A stretch of 64,000 nt of DNA from Ohtaekwangia sp. (GCA_021155195.1 JAJNPV010000042.1:1-64000), one strand, 5' to 3'; shown: positions 52,412 to 62,645, counted from the stretch's first letter. Notes: generated from the letters alone by a model not told the origin. Translations and numbers: made by a program.

Positions 52412-53434
52412 ATGGTTCGCCTCCTTTCTGCGCTCATCGCTGTTTGGGTTTGTGTACCCGTGGCTCATGCTCAGACAGATTCTCTACGCGACATCTATAT
52501 TAAACAGTTTCCAGATAAATTTTTCATTTGGCCATTGCTAAAGAAAAGAGAAATCTCATTTAGCTTAAATAGTCGAGATGATAAGGGAAAGAAGTTGACG
52601 TATAAACCAAATACTTCGTTCAGTGCTGGAATAGGCTTTTATATTTTTGAAGTAGCAACTGAAGTAACTTTTGCAGTTCCCATTGATGAGCGTAGTAAAG
52701 CCTCCTATGGGTCAAGCGATGCTCGCGATCTTCAAATCAACTCGTTAAGTAAGAGTTGGGGTATTGATTTGTACAGTCAAAAATATTCTGGATTCTATGT
52801 TCCCAATCCTTCGCCCAATCAAACTTTACCCGATCCATTTATTAAACGTTCAGATATTCAATTGAACAATACTGGAGTTAACCTGCGCTATGTTTTTAAC
52901 AAAAATAAATTCTCACTGAGGTCTGCATACAATTATTCAGAACGTCAAATTAAAAGTGCGGGCTCAGTTCTTATATCGGGTACGCTAAATACATTTCGCT
53001 TGCAGGCAGATTCCTCAGTGCTAAGTCAGTTGTATGCGCCAGCCATATCGGCAGTCTCAACCTTTAAAAATTTTCAGTACACAGCCTTTAGCATTGCTCC
53101 TGGCTATGCCTATAGTTTAATCTATAAATCATTTTTCTTAAACGGAACTTTTTCCATGGGGCCGGCACACTACTGGATTTCGTATACAGCCCCCGATCAA
53201 ACTACTCAATACAATATCACGCTCAATACCTTTGCGGATGTTCGGGTGGCATTAGGATACAACAGTGATCTCTTTTTTGGTGGAATGAGTTTGGTAGCAC
53301 AAACCCGAGATATTCGATTCGATGAAATTCATTTTGCCAATGGAACCACTGCGTTCAAACTTCTCGTTGGGTATCGTTTTCGCGAAGTTGGCATTTTGAA
53401 AAAGAGAGCCAGTGATTATTTTCCTAAAAGGTAA
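52412..53434 (+). CDS. DUF4421 outer-membrane-like protein
   Basis: The 340-residue protein has a signal peptide (LLSALIAVWVCVPVAHAQ) and a DUF4421 profile: the opening IYIKQFPDKFFIWPLLKKRE, GIGFYIFEVATEVTFAVPID and the strand YSGFYVPNPSPN followed by barrel-like strands (SIAPGYAYSLIYKSFFLNGT). It probably forms an outer-membrane barrel. The function is not known. It follows hslU after 2 bases; whether the co-transcription reflects a functional link to proteolysis is unclear. Confidence 0.72.
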   Translation: MVRLLSALIAVWVCVPVAHAQTDSLRDIYIKQFPDKFFIWPLLKKREISFSLNSRDDKGKKLTYKPNTSFSAGIGFYIFEVATEVTFAVPIDERSKASYGSSDARDLQINSLSKSWGIDLYSQKYSGFYVPNPSPNQTLPDPFIKRSDIQLNNTGVNLRYVFNKNKFSLRSAYNYSERQIKSAGSVLISGTLNTFRLQADSSVLSQLYAPAISAVSTFKNFQYTAFSIAPGYAYSLIYKSFFLNGTFSMGPAHYWISYTAPDQTTQYNITLNTFADVRVALGYNSDLFFGGMSLVAQTRDIRFDEIHFANGTTAFKLLVGYRFREVGILKKRASDYFPKR

Positions 53435-53464
53435 CGAATCAATATTTCCATAGATAGATTTAAC

Positions 53465-53482
53465 CACAGAGAACACAGAGAA
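53465..53482. repeat. Tandem CACAGAGAA x2
   Basis: Two perfect 9-bp copies in the 129-base gap (53435-53563) between the DUF4421 and truA genes. Such CACAGAG runs occur in many bacterial intergenic regions. No terminator was recognised between these convergent genes. Confidence 0.4.
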
Positions 53483-53563
53483 TTAAAATAACACAAAGTA
53501 ATTTCTTCAGGGGATTAACTCAGTAGCTCTGTAATTAAATATTTCATGAATTAATTTGGAGGC

Positions 53564-54367
53564 TTACACAGCCACCCATTCATCTTCTGGATGGCCGATA
53601 GCTGTAAAGCTGGTGCGAACAGGAGCTTCGAGAAACGGGTAGGTTACTTTAGATAGGAAAAGACCTTGCGGGAATGCAGGTTCAAAAATTTTGGGAGTCT
53701 CACGGTTAATAAAATAACTTTCAAATTCTTCAAGGCTAAGTTTACCTTGACCAATCAACAAAAGTTTCGCTACAACAAAGCGCACCATCCGCCCAAGAAA
53801 TCGATCTGCAGAAATTTGAAACCGTAAACGATCCCCTTCTTTATCGGCAAACAATAAAGCGGAAGACACTTTGCAAATGGTGTGACGATGCATATCCGGA
53901 GTTTTGCAAAACGCCCGGTAGTCATTGTACTTCGTTAATAATGCCGCCCCTTGTTTCATATTATCCAGATTCAGATTTGGCTCCAAGTATAAGGTGCTGA
54001 TACTATTGAGAAACGGATCTTTGTAGGTATGGATAAAGTAATCGTATCGTCTTTGAGTAGCATCAAAGCGCGCGTGATCATTATCTCCAACCGGAAGAAT
54101 TTCAAAAACAGCAATGTCACCAGGAAGTTGTTTATTAAGTCGGAACAAGAGATCGTAATCCCATTTATCCTTCACATCCATGTGAAAAAAAAACTGACTG
54201 GCATGCACTTGCGCATCGGTGCGGCCGCAACCCATGATGGAGACAGGCTCTTTTAAAATGCCACTAAGGGTGTCTTCAAGAATTTCCTGCACACTGCCCA
54301 CATTGGACTGGCGTTGCCAACCCCGATACTTAAACCCGTTAAACCCTATATGGAAGAAAAAGCGCAT
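53564..54367 (-). CDS. truA: tRNA pseudouridine synthase A
   Basis: The 267-residue protein has the TruA catalytic motif SIMGCGRTDAQVHASQFFFH near residues 43-62, with the catalytic Asp in RTD, then the RRYDYFIHTYKDPF and FLGRMVRFVVAKLL segments. TruA makes pseudouridine at positions 38-40 of the tRNA anticodon arm. It is a single gene; the 129 bases between it and the next gene upstream hold its promoter. Confidence 0.93.
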   Translation of the reverse strand: MRFFFHIGFNGFKYRGWQRQSNVGSVQEILEDTLSGILKEPVSIMGCGRTDAQVHASQFFFHMDVKDKWDYDLLFRLNKQLPGDIAVFEILPVGDNDHARFDATQRRYDYFIHTYKDPFLNSISTLYLEPNLNLDNMKQGAALLTKYNDYRAFCKTPDMHRHTICKVSSALLFADKEGDRLRFQISADRFLGRMVRFVVAKLLLIGQGKLSLEEFESYFINRETPKIFEPAFPQGLFLSKVTYPFLEAPVRTSFTAIGHPEDEWVAV

Positions 54368-54496
54368 TCGCTGACTGTAAAAGAAACTACTAATTAAAGG
54401 ATCAATTTTTTCCCATTTTACCTTATAAAATTATTGTTTTACTAATTGTAACATCATTAAATTATTCATTAGTTTGGAAGAATTAATATTTAAAGA

Positions 54497-55690
54497 ATGC
54501 CACCAATAGGCAGAAGTTTCTTACCCATCGTAATATTTTTCACTTTCAGTGTTTATGGCTTATATGGCCAAAATAACTATATACCAGGGTATGTAAAGTT
54601 AAATGATCAATCAATTATACAAGGATACATTGAAGACTCGCAAAAAGCTTCAGTAGCGTCATTTTTATTTTGCCGTTTTCGTGAAAAACCTGATGGAGAT
54701 ATATTAGTTTATGCTCCTGAAGATATTTTGGAATATGGATATTCTGGAGGTAAAAGATATTTGACGAAGAGTATCTTTTGGAAAGATAATCAGCAACTGG
54801 TTTTTTTGAACTTAATTGAAGAAGGCAAACTTTCATTGTTTACGGCCTTTGATCGTTTTTTCATTTCGCTCAATAGTAATCAATACGAGATAAAGACTTT
54901 AGAACGTGACGAAATTGATAAAATGTTTTTAGCAAACTTATTGGCAGACTGCAATGGGATTAAATCGTTAGTCAATAATACCAAAGCTACACGAGAAAGG
55001 CTTGAAAGACTAGTTCAAGCTTACAACAACTGTTTCCTAAATTCTAATCCGGGTAATCTTGAAAAAGAGAAAGAGCATGCTTTAGAGATAGGTCCATTTT
55101 ATGGATTTGAGATATCGACAATTACATGCAAGGGATCTACAAATTTTTTGAAAAATTTGAAACTGACCGATTCGAATCCTGTATTATTTGGATTAAACGT
55201 TAATTTATATCCTTTTAAGTTTAGGAAATATTCGTTTCAAACCGGTGTATGGTTTGTACAAGACAGATTTTTCGTCACAACAAGTGAATCAACTTCAAAT
55301 ACAAATACGATTAATGAATTTTACTTAGAGTCTAAATCACTGAAAGTGCCACTTGTTTTGAAAATGGAAGAACTCTTGAAGTTTGAGTATTTTTCACTTT
55401 ATGCTAAGGGTGGTATTATTAATATCTTCCCGCTTTCAGTTAACTCCTTTATTAAAAGAGAAACAGATAGTAACAATGTTGTTACCATTGATGAAATAAA
55501 GGTTTTAGAATCTTTTAAGGAACCGCTTGCTTTTATAGTTGCCTGTGGAGTTGACTTTCCTGAGAAGGGACGAATAAAGGGTTTTGTGGAAATGAATTAC
55601 TCGGTCGCAAAGAAAAAATATTCATTGAGTTCAGATCAGGTAGATTTTGGGTTTCAATCGATTCGATTTTTAGGAGGTATACGATTTTAG
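54497..55690 (+). CDS. Outer-membrane-like protein of unknown function
   Basis: The 397-residue protein has a signal peptide (SFLPIVIFFTFSVYGLYGQN). Its middle is alpha/beta without recognised motifs (FLFCRFREKPDGDILVYAPE; MFLANLLADCNGIKSLVNNT) and its last 200 residues look like barrel strands (FGLNVNLYPFKFRKYSFQTG, EYFSLYAKGGIINIF). It ends SIRFLGGIRF, a typical C-terminal strand. The sequence is AT-rich compared with neighbours. It is 8 bases before the IPT/Kelch gene, forming a pair. Confidence 0.6.
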   Translation: MPPIGRSFLPIVIFFTFSVYGLYGQNNYIPGYVKLNDQSIIQGYIEDSQKASVASFLFCRFREKPDGDILVYAPEDILEYGYSGGKRYLTKSIFWKDNQQLVFLNLIEEGKLSLFTAFDRFFISLNSNQYEIKTLERDEIDKMFLANLLADCNGIKSLVNNTKATRERLERLVQAYNNCFLNSNPGNLEKEKEHALEIGPFYGFEISTITCKGSTNFLKNLKLTDSNPVLFGLNVNLYPFKFRKYSFQTGVWFVQDRFFVTTSESTSNTNTINEFYLESKSLKVPLVLKMEELLKFEYFSLYAKGGIINIFPLSVNSFIKRETDSNNVVTIDEIKVLESFKEPLAFIVACGVDFPEKGRIKGFVEMNYSVAKKKYSLSSDQVDFGFQSIRFLGGIRF

Positions 55691-55698
55691 TATAAAAT

Positions 55699-58254
55699 AT
55701 GTCAAGTAGATATTTTGTTGGAATATTGTTGTTTATAATATTATTCTGTTGTCAGGAAGACAAAGAATTAGCAAGACCATACCCGGTTGTAAATACCTTA
55801 CCCATCACGGAGATTTCAAAAGATGGAGCGGTATTTAATGCCGAAATTATTTCTGAAAATTTATCGGATATTATTGAGCATGGTTTTGTTTGGGCAGCTG
55901 ATAAGAATGCGGTCCTTAATGTAGATAACTCTTTGTTAATAAAATTGGGCTTACCGTCAACAACCAATGTGTCTTTTGTTGTCAATTCAACCTTAGAGAG
56001 TAATAAAGAATATAAGGTAAGGAGTTACCTGAAAACAAAGAATAAAATTATATATGGAAAGGTAGTTACTTTTTTTAGCCTAGGAAGTTTTGGGCCACTC
56101 CTCTTGAATGCTAATCCAGGTGAAGGTGCATTAGGGGATACCATAAAGTTGATTGGAAAGAATTTTAGTTTTAAGGCCGAAAAAAATATTGTAAAGTTCG
56201 GGGATATTCAAGCATCTGTCGTGCAAAGTTCGGATACCGAGATGAAGGTTGTTATTCCCGAAGATGTCAATTCCCTTACTCCATTAGTATCCATTTCGAT
56301 TGATGAGAATATTTCAAAACTTAGCAAGACATTCACTATCAAGGGGCCTCAAATTTTTTCTGTGACGCCTGAGAACCCATCGCTCTGTGATACCATTTTT
56401 ATCAGAGGCAGTTATTTTGTTAGTAACCCTATTAAAAATCAAATCTTGTTCGATAACAAAGTGGCAAGAATAGCGAAAGCATCAATAACGGAAATACAAG
56501 TTTTGGCTCTTGCTACAGAGGGTCCAATTAAATCTTTAAAAGTTAAATCAGGAGGACTTGAGACTATTTCTTCAATTAATTTAACTCAAAAACTGCCGGA
56601 GGTTACAGAAGACTTAGCTTTATCAGACACATTAGTAATTCATGGAAAAAATTTACCCATTTGTTACAATGATTTGGTAGTTAATGTTGTGTGTACAGTA
56701 GGAAATTGTGGATACTATTATCAAAAAGTACTTTCTAAAACCGAAAATGAAATTAAACTATTGATTACAAATCCTTCATGCTTATCCCAAACATTAAAGT
56801 TGGATTTTCTTTCTGGTAATGATCTTATTTACCAAATCAAAAATATCAAAACCTCAAAGCCAAAAATTATTTCAATATCTCCGACAACAGGAGAATATAC
56901 AGATGTGATTGTAATAAAGCTTGAGAACGTTTCAACTTTAGATTTATCTGCTATGACAGTAGATATTGGAGGGCCTGCTCGCATTCTGACAAAAACTAAA
57001 AATGAAATTCGTTGTAAATTATATGAGAACGTTGTAGCTCCTAATGGTTATTTGGATGTAATTTTGAGTGCCTGCCAAAGTACTGCCATTATAAAAGAGG
57101 GATTTTATTTAAAACCTCCAGAAATTTTGGACTTTATTCCAAAGGAGATAAAATCTCCTACAGATCAATTGATTATTTCCGGTGAAAACTTTAGCCCAAC
57201 CAACAATATTGTAAAATTAGGAGCTAATGCAATTAACGAGGCAACCAACATCACATTTTCTAATAATCAGATTACAGTAGCAAATTCAAATCAGCTAATA
57301 AAAGATATTTATATGAGTACCCATGAGACTTATCCTATCTCTATTATTTCTGGCGGTCAGTCAGCAACTAGCTTAACTAATCTAATTGTTAACTATGATG
57401 GAATGTGGACTAAACTCAAGGACTTCGTTCCAACACCAAGAACACATGCTGCCTCCTTTTCGGTTAATGGCAAGGGTTATTTTGTATCTGGAAGTTCAGC
57501 GAGTGAATATTTGAATGATGTTTGGGAGTACAATCCCATAAATGATTCATGGTCAAGAATGTCTGATTTTCCAGGAGGAGGCCGGATTAATTCAACAATC
57601 ATGGTTTTGAGCAACAAAGCATATTTTGGATTAGGGTATAATGATGGAGGTGATTTGAATGACTGGTGGGAGTTTGATATAGACATGAACAAATGGACAA
57701 GGAAAGCCGATTATCCGGGCACTATAATATCAGGATCTTTTGCGATAGGTAATTATGGATTCGTTATTGGAAACACTGACTATTCAATTCAACTTACAGA
57801 TTTGTGGCAATATGATCAAGCTCAAAATCAATGGAAACAAAAGGAGAAGCTGCTAGGCATCCCATATAGATTGACTTTTGCTTTTAATGGACTTGGTCAT
57901 GCATTTACGTTTGCTAATGAGCATGTTGTATACAACCCAGCAGCTGATCATTGGGAAGTTTTTGATAACAAAATCCCGGAATTTGCTAATGTTAGTGGAT
58001 CGAATTTAGCTCTTATTAATGATAAAATTCTTCACATTGGAATTGGTTACCAAGGTCTAACTCTTCATGATTACAATCCTCTTCAGGGGACTTGGAAAAA
58101 ATTGCCATATAGAGGTCCTATAAGAAGCTCTCCAATTTTTTTTAGTGTAAATAATTTATTATTTCTTGGATCTGGTCATTATTCAGAGCCAGTGAATGCT
58201 ATTTATTATGCGAATGACTTTTGGCAAATTGATCCAGATAAAATTGATCCATAG
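55699..58254 (+). CDS. IPT/TIG- and Kelch-repeat surface lipoprotein
   Basis: The 851-residue protein starts with a lipoprotein-like signal (GILLFIILFCCQEDK). It has four or more IPT/TIG-like domains with a repeated pattern (NANPGEGALGDTIKLIGKNF, SVTPENPSLCDTIFIRGSYF, SISPTTGEYTDVIVIKLENV, FIPKEIKSPTDQLIISGENF) between residues about 130 and 520. It then has a Kelch propeller from about 568 to the end (TPRTHAASFSVNGKGYFVSG, YLNDVWEYNPINDSWSRMSD). This architecture is seen in large Bacteroidota surface proteins. Function unknown; adhesion or glycan binding is possible. Confidence 0.8.
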   Translation: MSSRYFVGILLFIILFCCQEDKELARPYPVVNTLPITEISKDGAVFNAEIISENLSDIIEHGFVWAADKNAVLNVDNSLLIKLGLPSTTNVSFVVNSTLESNKEYKVRSYLKTKNKIIYGKVVTFFSLGSFGPLLLNANPGEGALGDTIKLIGKNFSFKAEKNIVKFGDIQASVVQSSDTEMKVVIPEDVNSLTPLVSISIDENISKLSKTFTIKGPQIFSVTPENPSLCDTIFIRGSYFVSNPIKNQILFDNKVARIAKASITEIQVLALATEGPIKSLKVKSGGLETISSINLTQKLPEVTEDLALSDTLVIHGKNLPICYNDLVVNVVCTVGNCGYYYQKVLSKTENEIKLLITNPSCLSQTLKLDFLSGNDLIYQIKNIKTSKPKIISISPTTGEYTDVIVIKLENVSTLDLSAMTVDIGGPARILTKTKNEIRCKLYENVVAPNGYLDVILSACQSTAIIKEGFYLKPPEILDFIPKEIKSPTDQLIISGENFSPTNNIVKLGANAINEATNITFSNNQITVANSNQLIKDIYMSTHETYPISIISGGQSATSLTNLIVNYDGMWTKLKDFVPTPRTHAASFSVNGKGYFVSGSSASEYLNDVWEYNPINDSWSRMSDFPGGGRINSTIMVLSNKAYFGLGYNDGGDLNDWWEFDIDMNKWTRKADYPGTIISGSFAIGNYGFVIGNTDYSIQLTDLWQYDQAQNQWKQKEKLLGIPYRLTFAFNGLGHAFTFANEHVVYNPAADHWEVFDNKIPEFANVSGSNLALINDKILHIGIGYQGLTLHDYNPLQGTWKKLPYRGPIRSSPIFFSVNNLLFLGSGHYSEPVNAIYYANDFWQIDPDKIDP

Positions 58255-58298
58255 AAATATTTAAGAAATTTGATTATATCACTTAGTCCTATGTAATT

Positions 58299-59159
58299 AT
58301 GAAAAAATTAATTTTAACCCTTATCTCCTTATCATTAGGCTTCGCACTGCTCGCTCAAACCGGAAAAGTAAAAGATAACCTTACACTTCCCAGCAAACTT
58401 CTAAAAGGCGATCGCAAGTATGCCGTCTATCTGCCCCCTGATTACGAAACTTCAGAGCGAAGTTATCCTGTACTTTATTTATTGCATGGCGCTGGCGATG
58501 ATCAAACTGGCTGGGTTCAGTTTGGTGAAGTGCTGCACATTGCCGATAAAGCTATTGCCGAAGGAACGGCAACTCCTATGATCATTGTGATGCCTGATGC
58601 AAACACAGGGCAGCGTGGTTACTTCAATGATTTAAAAAATGAATGGCGGTACGAAGATTTCTTTTTCGATGAGTTCATGCCCTACATAGAAAAGACCTAT
58701 CGCATTAAAAAGGAAAAACGATTTCGTGCCGTAGCGGGATTGTCCATGGGTGGTGGTGGTTCGTTCATGTATGCCTTGCATCATCCTGAGTTATTTTCTT
58801 CAGCGTGTCCTCTAAGCGCCTATATTGGCCCGCTTACGTTAGCTGATGCAAAAGCCGGACTTGAACGAAGCAATCAAAAAGGAACGGATGCCGAAATTGA
58901 AGCGTACTTCAATAAACATAATGCAATTAATTTGGTTAATAACATTAAAGACGACCAGAAGAAAGCTGTGCGATGGTATATTGATTGTGGTGATGATGAT
59001 TTTTTGTATGAAGGAAATTCACTCATTCATATTGCCATGAAGAAGAAAGAGATTCCGCATGAGTTTAGGGTGCGCAATGGGGCCCACACCTGGACATATT
59101 GGAGAGAGGCATTGCCAACGGTATTGAGTTTCATTTCTGATGCATTTCATCAATATTAG
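58299..59159 (+). CDS. Secreted esterase, alpha/beta hydrolase (PF00756-type)
   Basis: The 286-residue protein has a signal peptide (LTLISLSLGFALLAQTG). It resembles the putative esterase family: GDRKYAVYLPPDYETSERSY, VLYLLHGAGDD, nucleophile VAGLSMGGGGSFMYAL near residue 148, acid in IDCGDDDFLYEGN and His in GAHTWTYWREALP. Members include feruloyl and acyl esterases and siderophore esterases; the substrate here is not clear. It is between the Kelch protein and the TldD-like pair but with its own spacing (45 and 92 bases). Confidence 0.85.
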   Translation: MKKLILTLISLSLGFALLAQTGKVKDNLTLPSKLLKGDRKYAVYLPPDYETSERSYPVLYLLHGAGDDQTGWVQFGEVLHIADKAIAEGTATPMIIVMPDANTGQRGYFNDLKNEWRYEDFFFDEFMPYIEKTYRIKKEKRFRAVAGLSMGGGGSFMYALHHPELFSSACPLSAYIGPLTLADAKAGLERSNQKGTDAEIEAYFNKHNAINLVNNIKDDQKKAVRWYIDCGDDDFLYEGNSLIHIAMKKKEIPHEFRVRNGAHTWTYWREALPTVLSFISDAFHQY

Positions 59160-59251
59160 CAGTCTCATTTACTTTAATATTCCTTATTTTTATTTTGAGG
59201 TAAAGAATTTTAACCTCATTCCTTCGTTTTTGTATTTAATCTAATTTGTCA

Positions 59252-60928
59252 GTGAAGAAGTATTCAATCAGTTTTTTGCTCAGTCTATTTATTATCGGCA
59301 CAGCATCTGCACAGGATGATTTTCTTCTTGGTGTATTAAATGAAGAACTTAATCGCGAAGTAGCTGGATTTGCTAAGGCTGATTTGCCACCCTATTTTAT
59401 TTCATATCGGGTGAATGATATAGCTTATACACAGATACAATCTTCTTTTGGTAGCTTGGTTCAATCTCATTCAAGTAAAAATCGATTATTATTTGCAACT
59501 GTTCGGGTTGGAAATTACCAACAGGATAATACGCACCCTTTGGAAGATAGGAGATGGGGAAATGAGCGTATGGGTGATGGTCGTGCTATTCAGATTGTGG
59601 TTGACGATTCAAAAGAGGCAATACAATATTCCATATGGCGTGCTACACAAACTAATTATAGAAGTGCGCTCGAAAGTTATCGATCCATTAAAAATACAAT
59701 CCAAACAACTAAAAGTAAGTTTGATGATTTTTCTAAGGCACCTGTGGAAAAATATTTTGAAAAGCCACTTTCAGACTCGTGGTATGATAAATCAGCATGG
59801 GAAAATAAAGTGCGCAAATATTCAGAGCCTTTTTTAAAAAGTTCTGATTTGGTAACGGGTGATGTTAGCCTTCAATTAGTAACGGATCGAAAATACTACG
59901 TATCTTCTGAAGGCACCCAGATCGTGCAAAACATGCGGTATGTGTATCTCTCGATCAATGCAAGCATTCGAGCAACCGATGGAGATATTGTTCCGTTGCA
60001 TAGTTCATTTTTTGCTTTCTCGCCTGCAGGGTTGCCCAATGATGAAGCGGTGTTAGAAGAGGTAAATAATGTGATTGACAAATTGACTGAACTTAGGAAA
60101 GCTCCCTTGGCCGATCCGTACAGTGGGCCAGCTATATTAGATGCACAGGTGGGTGGAGTTTTTTTCCATGAAATTTTTGGACACCGGGTAGAGGGCGAAC
60201 GGTTGCGCAATGATATGGATAGCCAAACCTTTAAAGAGAAGATAAATCTTCCTGTATTAAATAAAACGTTAAATGTTGTCTTTGATCCCACAAAATCTGA
60301 ATTTAACGGAAAACCTTTGAATGGTTTTTACCGCTTCGATGATGAAGGTGTGAAAGCTCAGCGTGTGACGGTTGTTGATAGAGGAGTACTGAAAACATTT
60401 TTAATGTCTCGCTCACCACTCGAAACCATTAAAGTTTCAAACGGCCATGGTCGCGCAGATGCCAGTTCCGATCCTGTATCAAGACAATCTAACTTGATTG
60501 TAGAAACAAACAAGCCGGTTCCGTTTGCTGATTTGCGAAAGATGTTGATTCAGGAGGCAAAAAAACAAGGCAAGCCTTACGGGTACTATTTTAAAAGCGT
60601 AGTGGGTGGATTCACAACAACTGATCGCTTTAATCCCAATGCGTTTAATATTTTCCCAACGGAAGTGTATCGCATTTATACGGATGGGAGACCAGATCAG
60701 TTAGTGCGCGGAGTGGATTTAATAGGTACGCCACTCGCTATGTTTGCGGAGATAACCGCTGCCGGAAATCAATCAGAAATTTTTTCAGGATTTTGTGGTG
60801 CTGAATCAGGCAGTGTTCCGGTTACAGCAATTTCACCAGCTTTGTTTGTGCGAAGGATTGAAACTCAGAAAAAGCCACAGGCTGATATTGAGTCGACCTT
60901 ATTAGAAAGTCCCACCGTAAAAGATTAG
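59252..60928 (+). CDS. TldD-like metalloprotease with signal peptide
   Basis: Taken from the GTG at 59252 (a TTG at 59246 is also open), the 558-residue protein begins KKYSISFLLSLFIIGTASAQ, a signal peptide, which is unusual for a TldD family member. The catalytic motif GGVFFHEIFGHRVEGER (HExxxH) is near residue 305, and GVDLIGTPLAMFAEITAAG occurs near the end. In other bacteria the TldD/TldE heterodimer cleaves short unfolded peptides in the cytoplasm. The next gene, 7 bases on, encodes a TldE-like partner without the metal motif. Confidence 0.85.
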   Translation: MKKYSISFLLSLFIIGTASAQDDFLLGVLNEELNREVAGFAKADLPPYFISYRVNDIAYTQIQSSFGSLVQSHSSKNRLLFATVRVGNYQQDNTHPLEDRRWGNERMGDGRAIQIVVDDSKEAIQYSIWRATQTNYRSALESYRSIKNTIQTTKSKFDDFSKAPVEKYFEKPLSDSWYDKSAWENKVRKYSEPFLKSSDLVTGDVSLQLVTDRKYYVSSEGTQIVQNMRYVYLSINASIRATDGDIVPLHSSFFAFSPAGLPNDEAVLEEVNNVIDKLTELRKAPLADPYSGPAILDAQVGGVFFHEIFGHRVEGERLRNDMDSQTFKEKINLPVLNKTLNVVFDPTKSEFNGKPLNGFYRFDDEGVKAQRVTVVDRGVLKTFLMSRSPLETIKVSNGHGRADASSDPVSRQSNLIVETNKPVPFADLRKMLIQEAKKQGKPYGYYFKSVVGGFTTTDRFNPNAFNIFPTEVYRIYTDGRPDQLVRGVDLIGTPLAMFAEITAAGNQSEIFSGFCGAESGSVPVTAISPALFVRRIETQKKPQADIESTLLESPTVKD

Positions 60929-60935
60929 TATAAAT

Positions 60936-62579
60936 ATGCGTAGGATCATCCTCATAATTTTTTTAAGCAGTTTGCAGGTTTTAGCTTTTGCACAACAGAA
61001 TATAATTGAGAAAGCCATGCAAGACGAATTAGATCGTAGCATGAAAGACCTTCGGTTGGATACGTTGGAGAAACCCTTCTATATCAGCTGCACTATTCAA
61101 GATGTAAAAGTCTATTCCATTACCTCCGTGTTAGGTGGCATTGTTAATTCATCCGAAAACTCAAGTCGCGCAAAAGGAAACCGGGTGTTGATTGGTGGAT
61201 ATGAATTTAATGACGAAAGTTTTGATAACAATTTATTTTCAACTCCAGAGGCGAACGATATCGAGGTGCCGTTGGACGATGACTATTTAGGCATTCGCAG
61301 GGCAATTTGGGTTTCGATAGACAATGTATATAAAAGTGCTTCACGCCAGTTTGCCAAAAACCAGGAAATGTTGAAGGATCAAAAGAAACCACTTGATGAA
61401 CTTCCACACCGAAGGTTTGCTAAAGTTGCTCCATTTCAAATCATCTCAGATTATAAGCCTGTTGCATTTGATGCAAAAAAGTGGGAGCAAACACTAAGGC
61501 AATTAACGGAACGATTTAAAACAACAGACTATCCCGGGTCTACACTTCAATTAAATTTTGTTCAAGGGTTCGAGTATTTTGTAAGCAGTGAAGGAACGCA
61601 TTTAAAATCGCCTATTCATCAGGCGGTTTTGCAATTGTCAATTTTCGGAAAGGATAAAGAGGGTGGAATTGTGTATGCTCAATCGATGTGGAGTGGGTTT
61701 AGTCCCGATGATTTTCCTGCAGTAGCAGCGCTTGAATCAGAAATCAATGCAAAGGTAACTCATTTAGATAGGCTTCAAAAAGTGGAAAAATTTGATGATG
61801 AGTATAATGGTCCGGTTTTATTTGAAGGTGCTCCGGTGGCTGATATCCTTTCGGGAATTTTATTTATGAGTCGTGACGGATTGCAATATGATAACAATAT
61901 TCAAGGCCTTACAGGAATGCGAGCCGATACGCGTAACTCAATGGAATCTAAAATTGGTAAAAACATTGCTTCAACTTCAATATCCGTAAAAGCAATATCA
62001 AAAACTCAACAATACAAGGGAACAAAGTTGCTTGGTGCTTTTCAGGCTGACTCTGAAGGAACTCCGCCACCTGATGAGTTAGTGTTGTTAGACAAAGGAA
62101 TTCTAAAAGACATGTTGAATGATCGCACACTTACTTCAACCACACAAACAGCCAACGGTCATCGCGATGGCCCGGGAGTCATTCAGGTTTCTATTAATGA
62201 GTCAATTCCTGCAAATGACCTGAAAGAAAAATTAATTGCTCAGGCAAAGGATGCCGGCCTTGAATTTGGATTGATTGTTCGAAATGAATCCATCGGTCGT
62301 ATTGGAATGTTCAATGTATATAGGGTGAATGTTATAGATGGCTCGGAAGAACTGTTACGAAATGCGCGCTTTTCTTCGCTTTCTATGAAAAACCTACGAA
62401 AAGTGTTGGGCAGTTCGGAAGAAGCTATCTATAATATACCATCACTTGGAAATAATTCTAAATTCACGTCTTACATCGTGCCAGCGAGTTTACTATTAAC
62501 TGATGTTGATATTATGAGTGCTCAGCTACCTACTTTTAATGAGGAGGAGTTTGTAAGAGATCCACTTCACAAGGATTAA
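60936..62579 (+). CDS. TldE/PmbA-like partner without HExxxH, signal peptide
   Basis: The 547-residue protein has a signal peptide (MRRIILIIFLSSLQVLAFAQ) and the TldD/PmbA fold seen in the preceding protein (VYSITSVLGGIVNSSENSSR, YLGIRRAIWVSIDNVYKSAS). At the position of the HExxxH motif it reads APVADILSGILFMSRDG, so it cannot bind the catalytic zinc. That matches the inactive PmbA/TldE subunit of the known heterodimer. The 7-base gap supports a pair; both would act in the periplasm. Confidence 0.85.
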   Translation: MRRIILIIFLSSLQVLAFAQQNIIEKAMQDELDRSMKDLRLDTLEKPFYISCTIQDVKVYSITSVLGGIVNSSENSSRAKGNRVLIGGYEFNDESFDNNLFSTPEANDIEVPLDDDYLGIRRAIWVSIDNVYKSASRQFAKNQEMLKDQKKPLDELPHRRFAKVAPFQIISDYKPVAFDAKKWEQTLRQLTERFKTTDYPGSTLQLNFVQGFEYFVSSEGTHLKSPIHQAVLQLSIFGKDKEGGIVYAQSMWSGFSPDDFPAVAALESEINAKVTHLDRLQKVEKFDDEYNGPVLFEGAPVADILSGILFMSRDGLQYDNNIQGLTGMRADTRNSMESKIGKNIASTSISVKAISKTQQYKGTKLLGAFQADSEGTPPPDELVLLDKGILKDMLNDRTLTSTTQTANGHRDGPGVIQVSINESIPANDLKEKLIAQAKDAGLEFGLIVRNESIGRIGMFNVYRVNVIDGSEELLRNARFSSLSMKNLRKVLGSSEEAIYNIPSLGNNSKFTSYIVPASLLLTDVDIMSAQLPTFNEEEFVRDPLHKD

Positions 62580-62645
62580 GACTCTCATCAGTTTTTTAAG
62601 TTAAACTGTTTCCATGTTAACTTGCGTGTTGAAGTTGATTCTACC

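Noticed and set aside
62593..62625. AAGTTAA...TTAACTT hairpin after the TldE-like gene
   Set aside because: The 7-bp stem is AT-only with one GC pair and has no T-run, so it is not a supported terminator.
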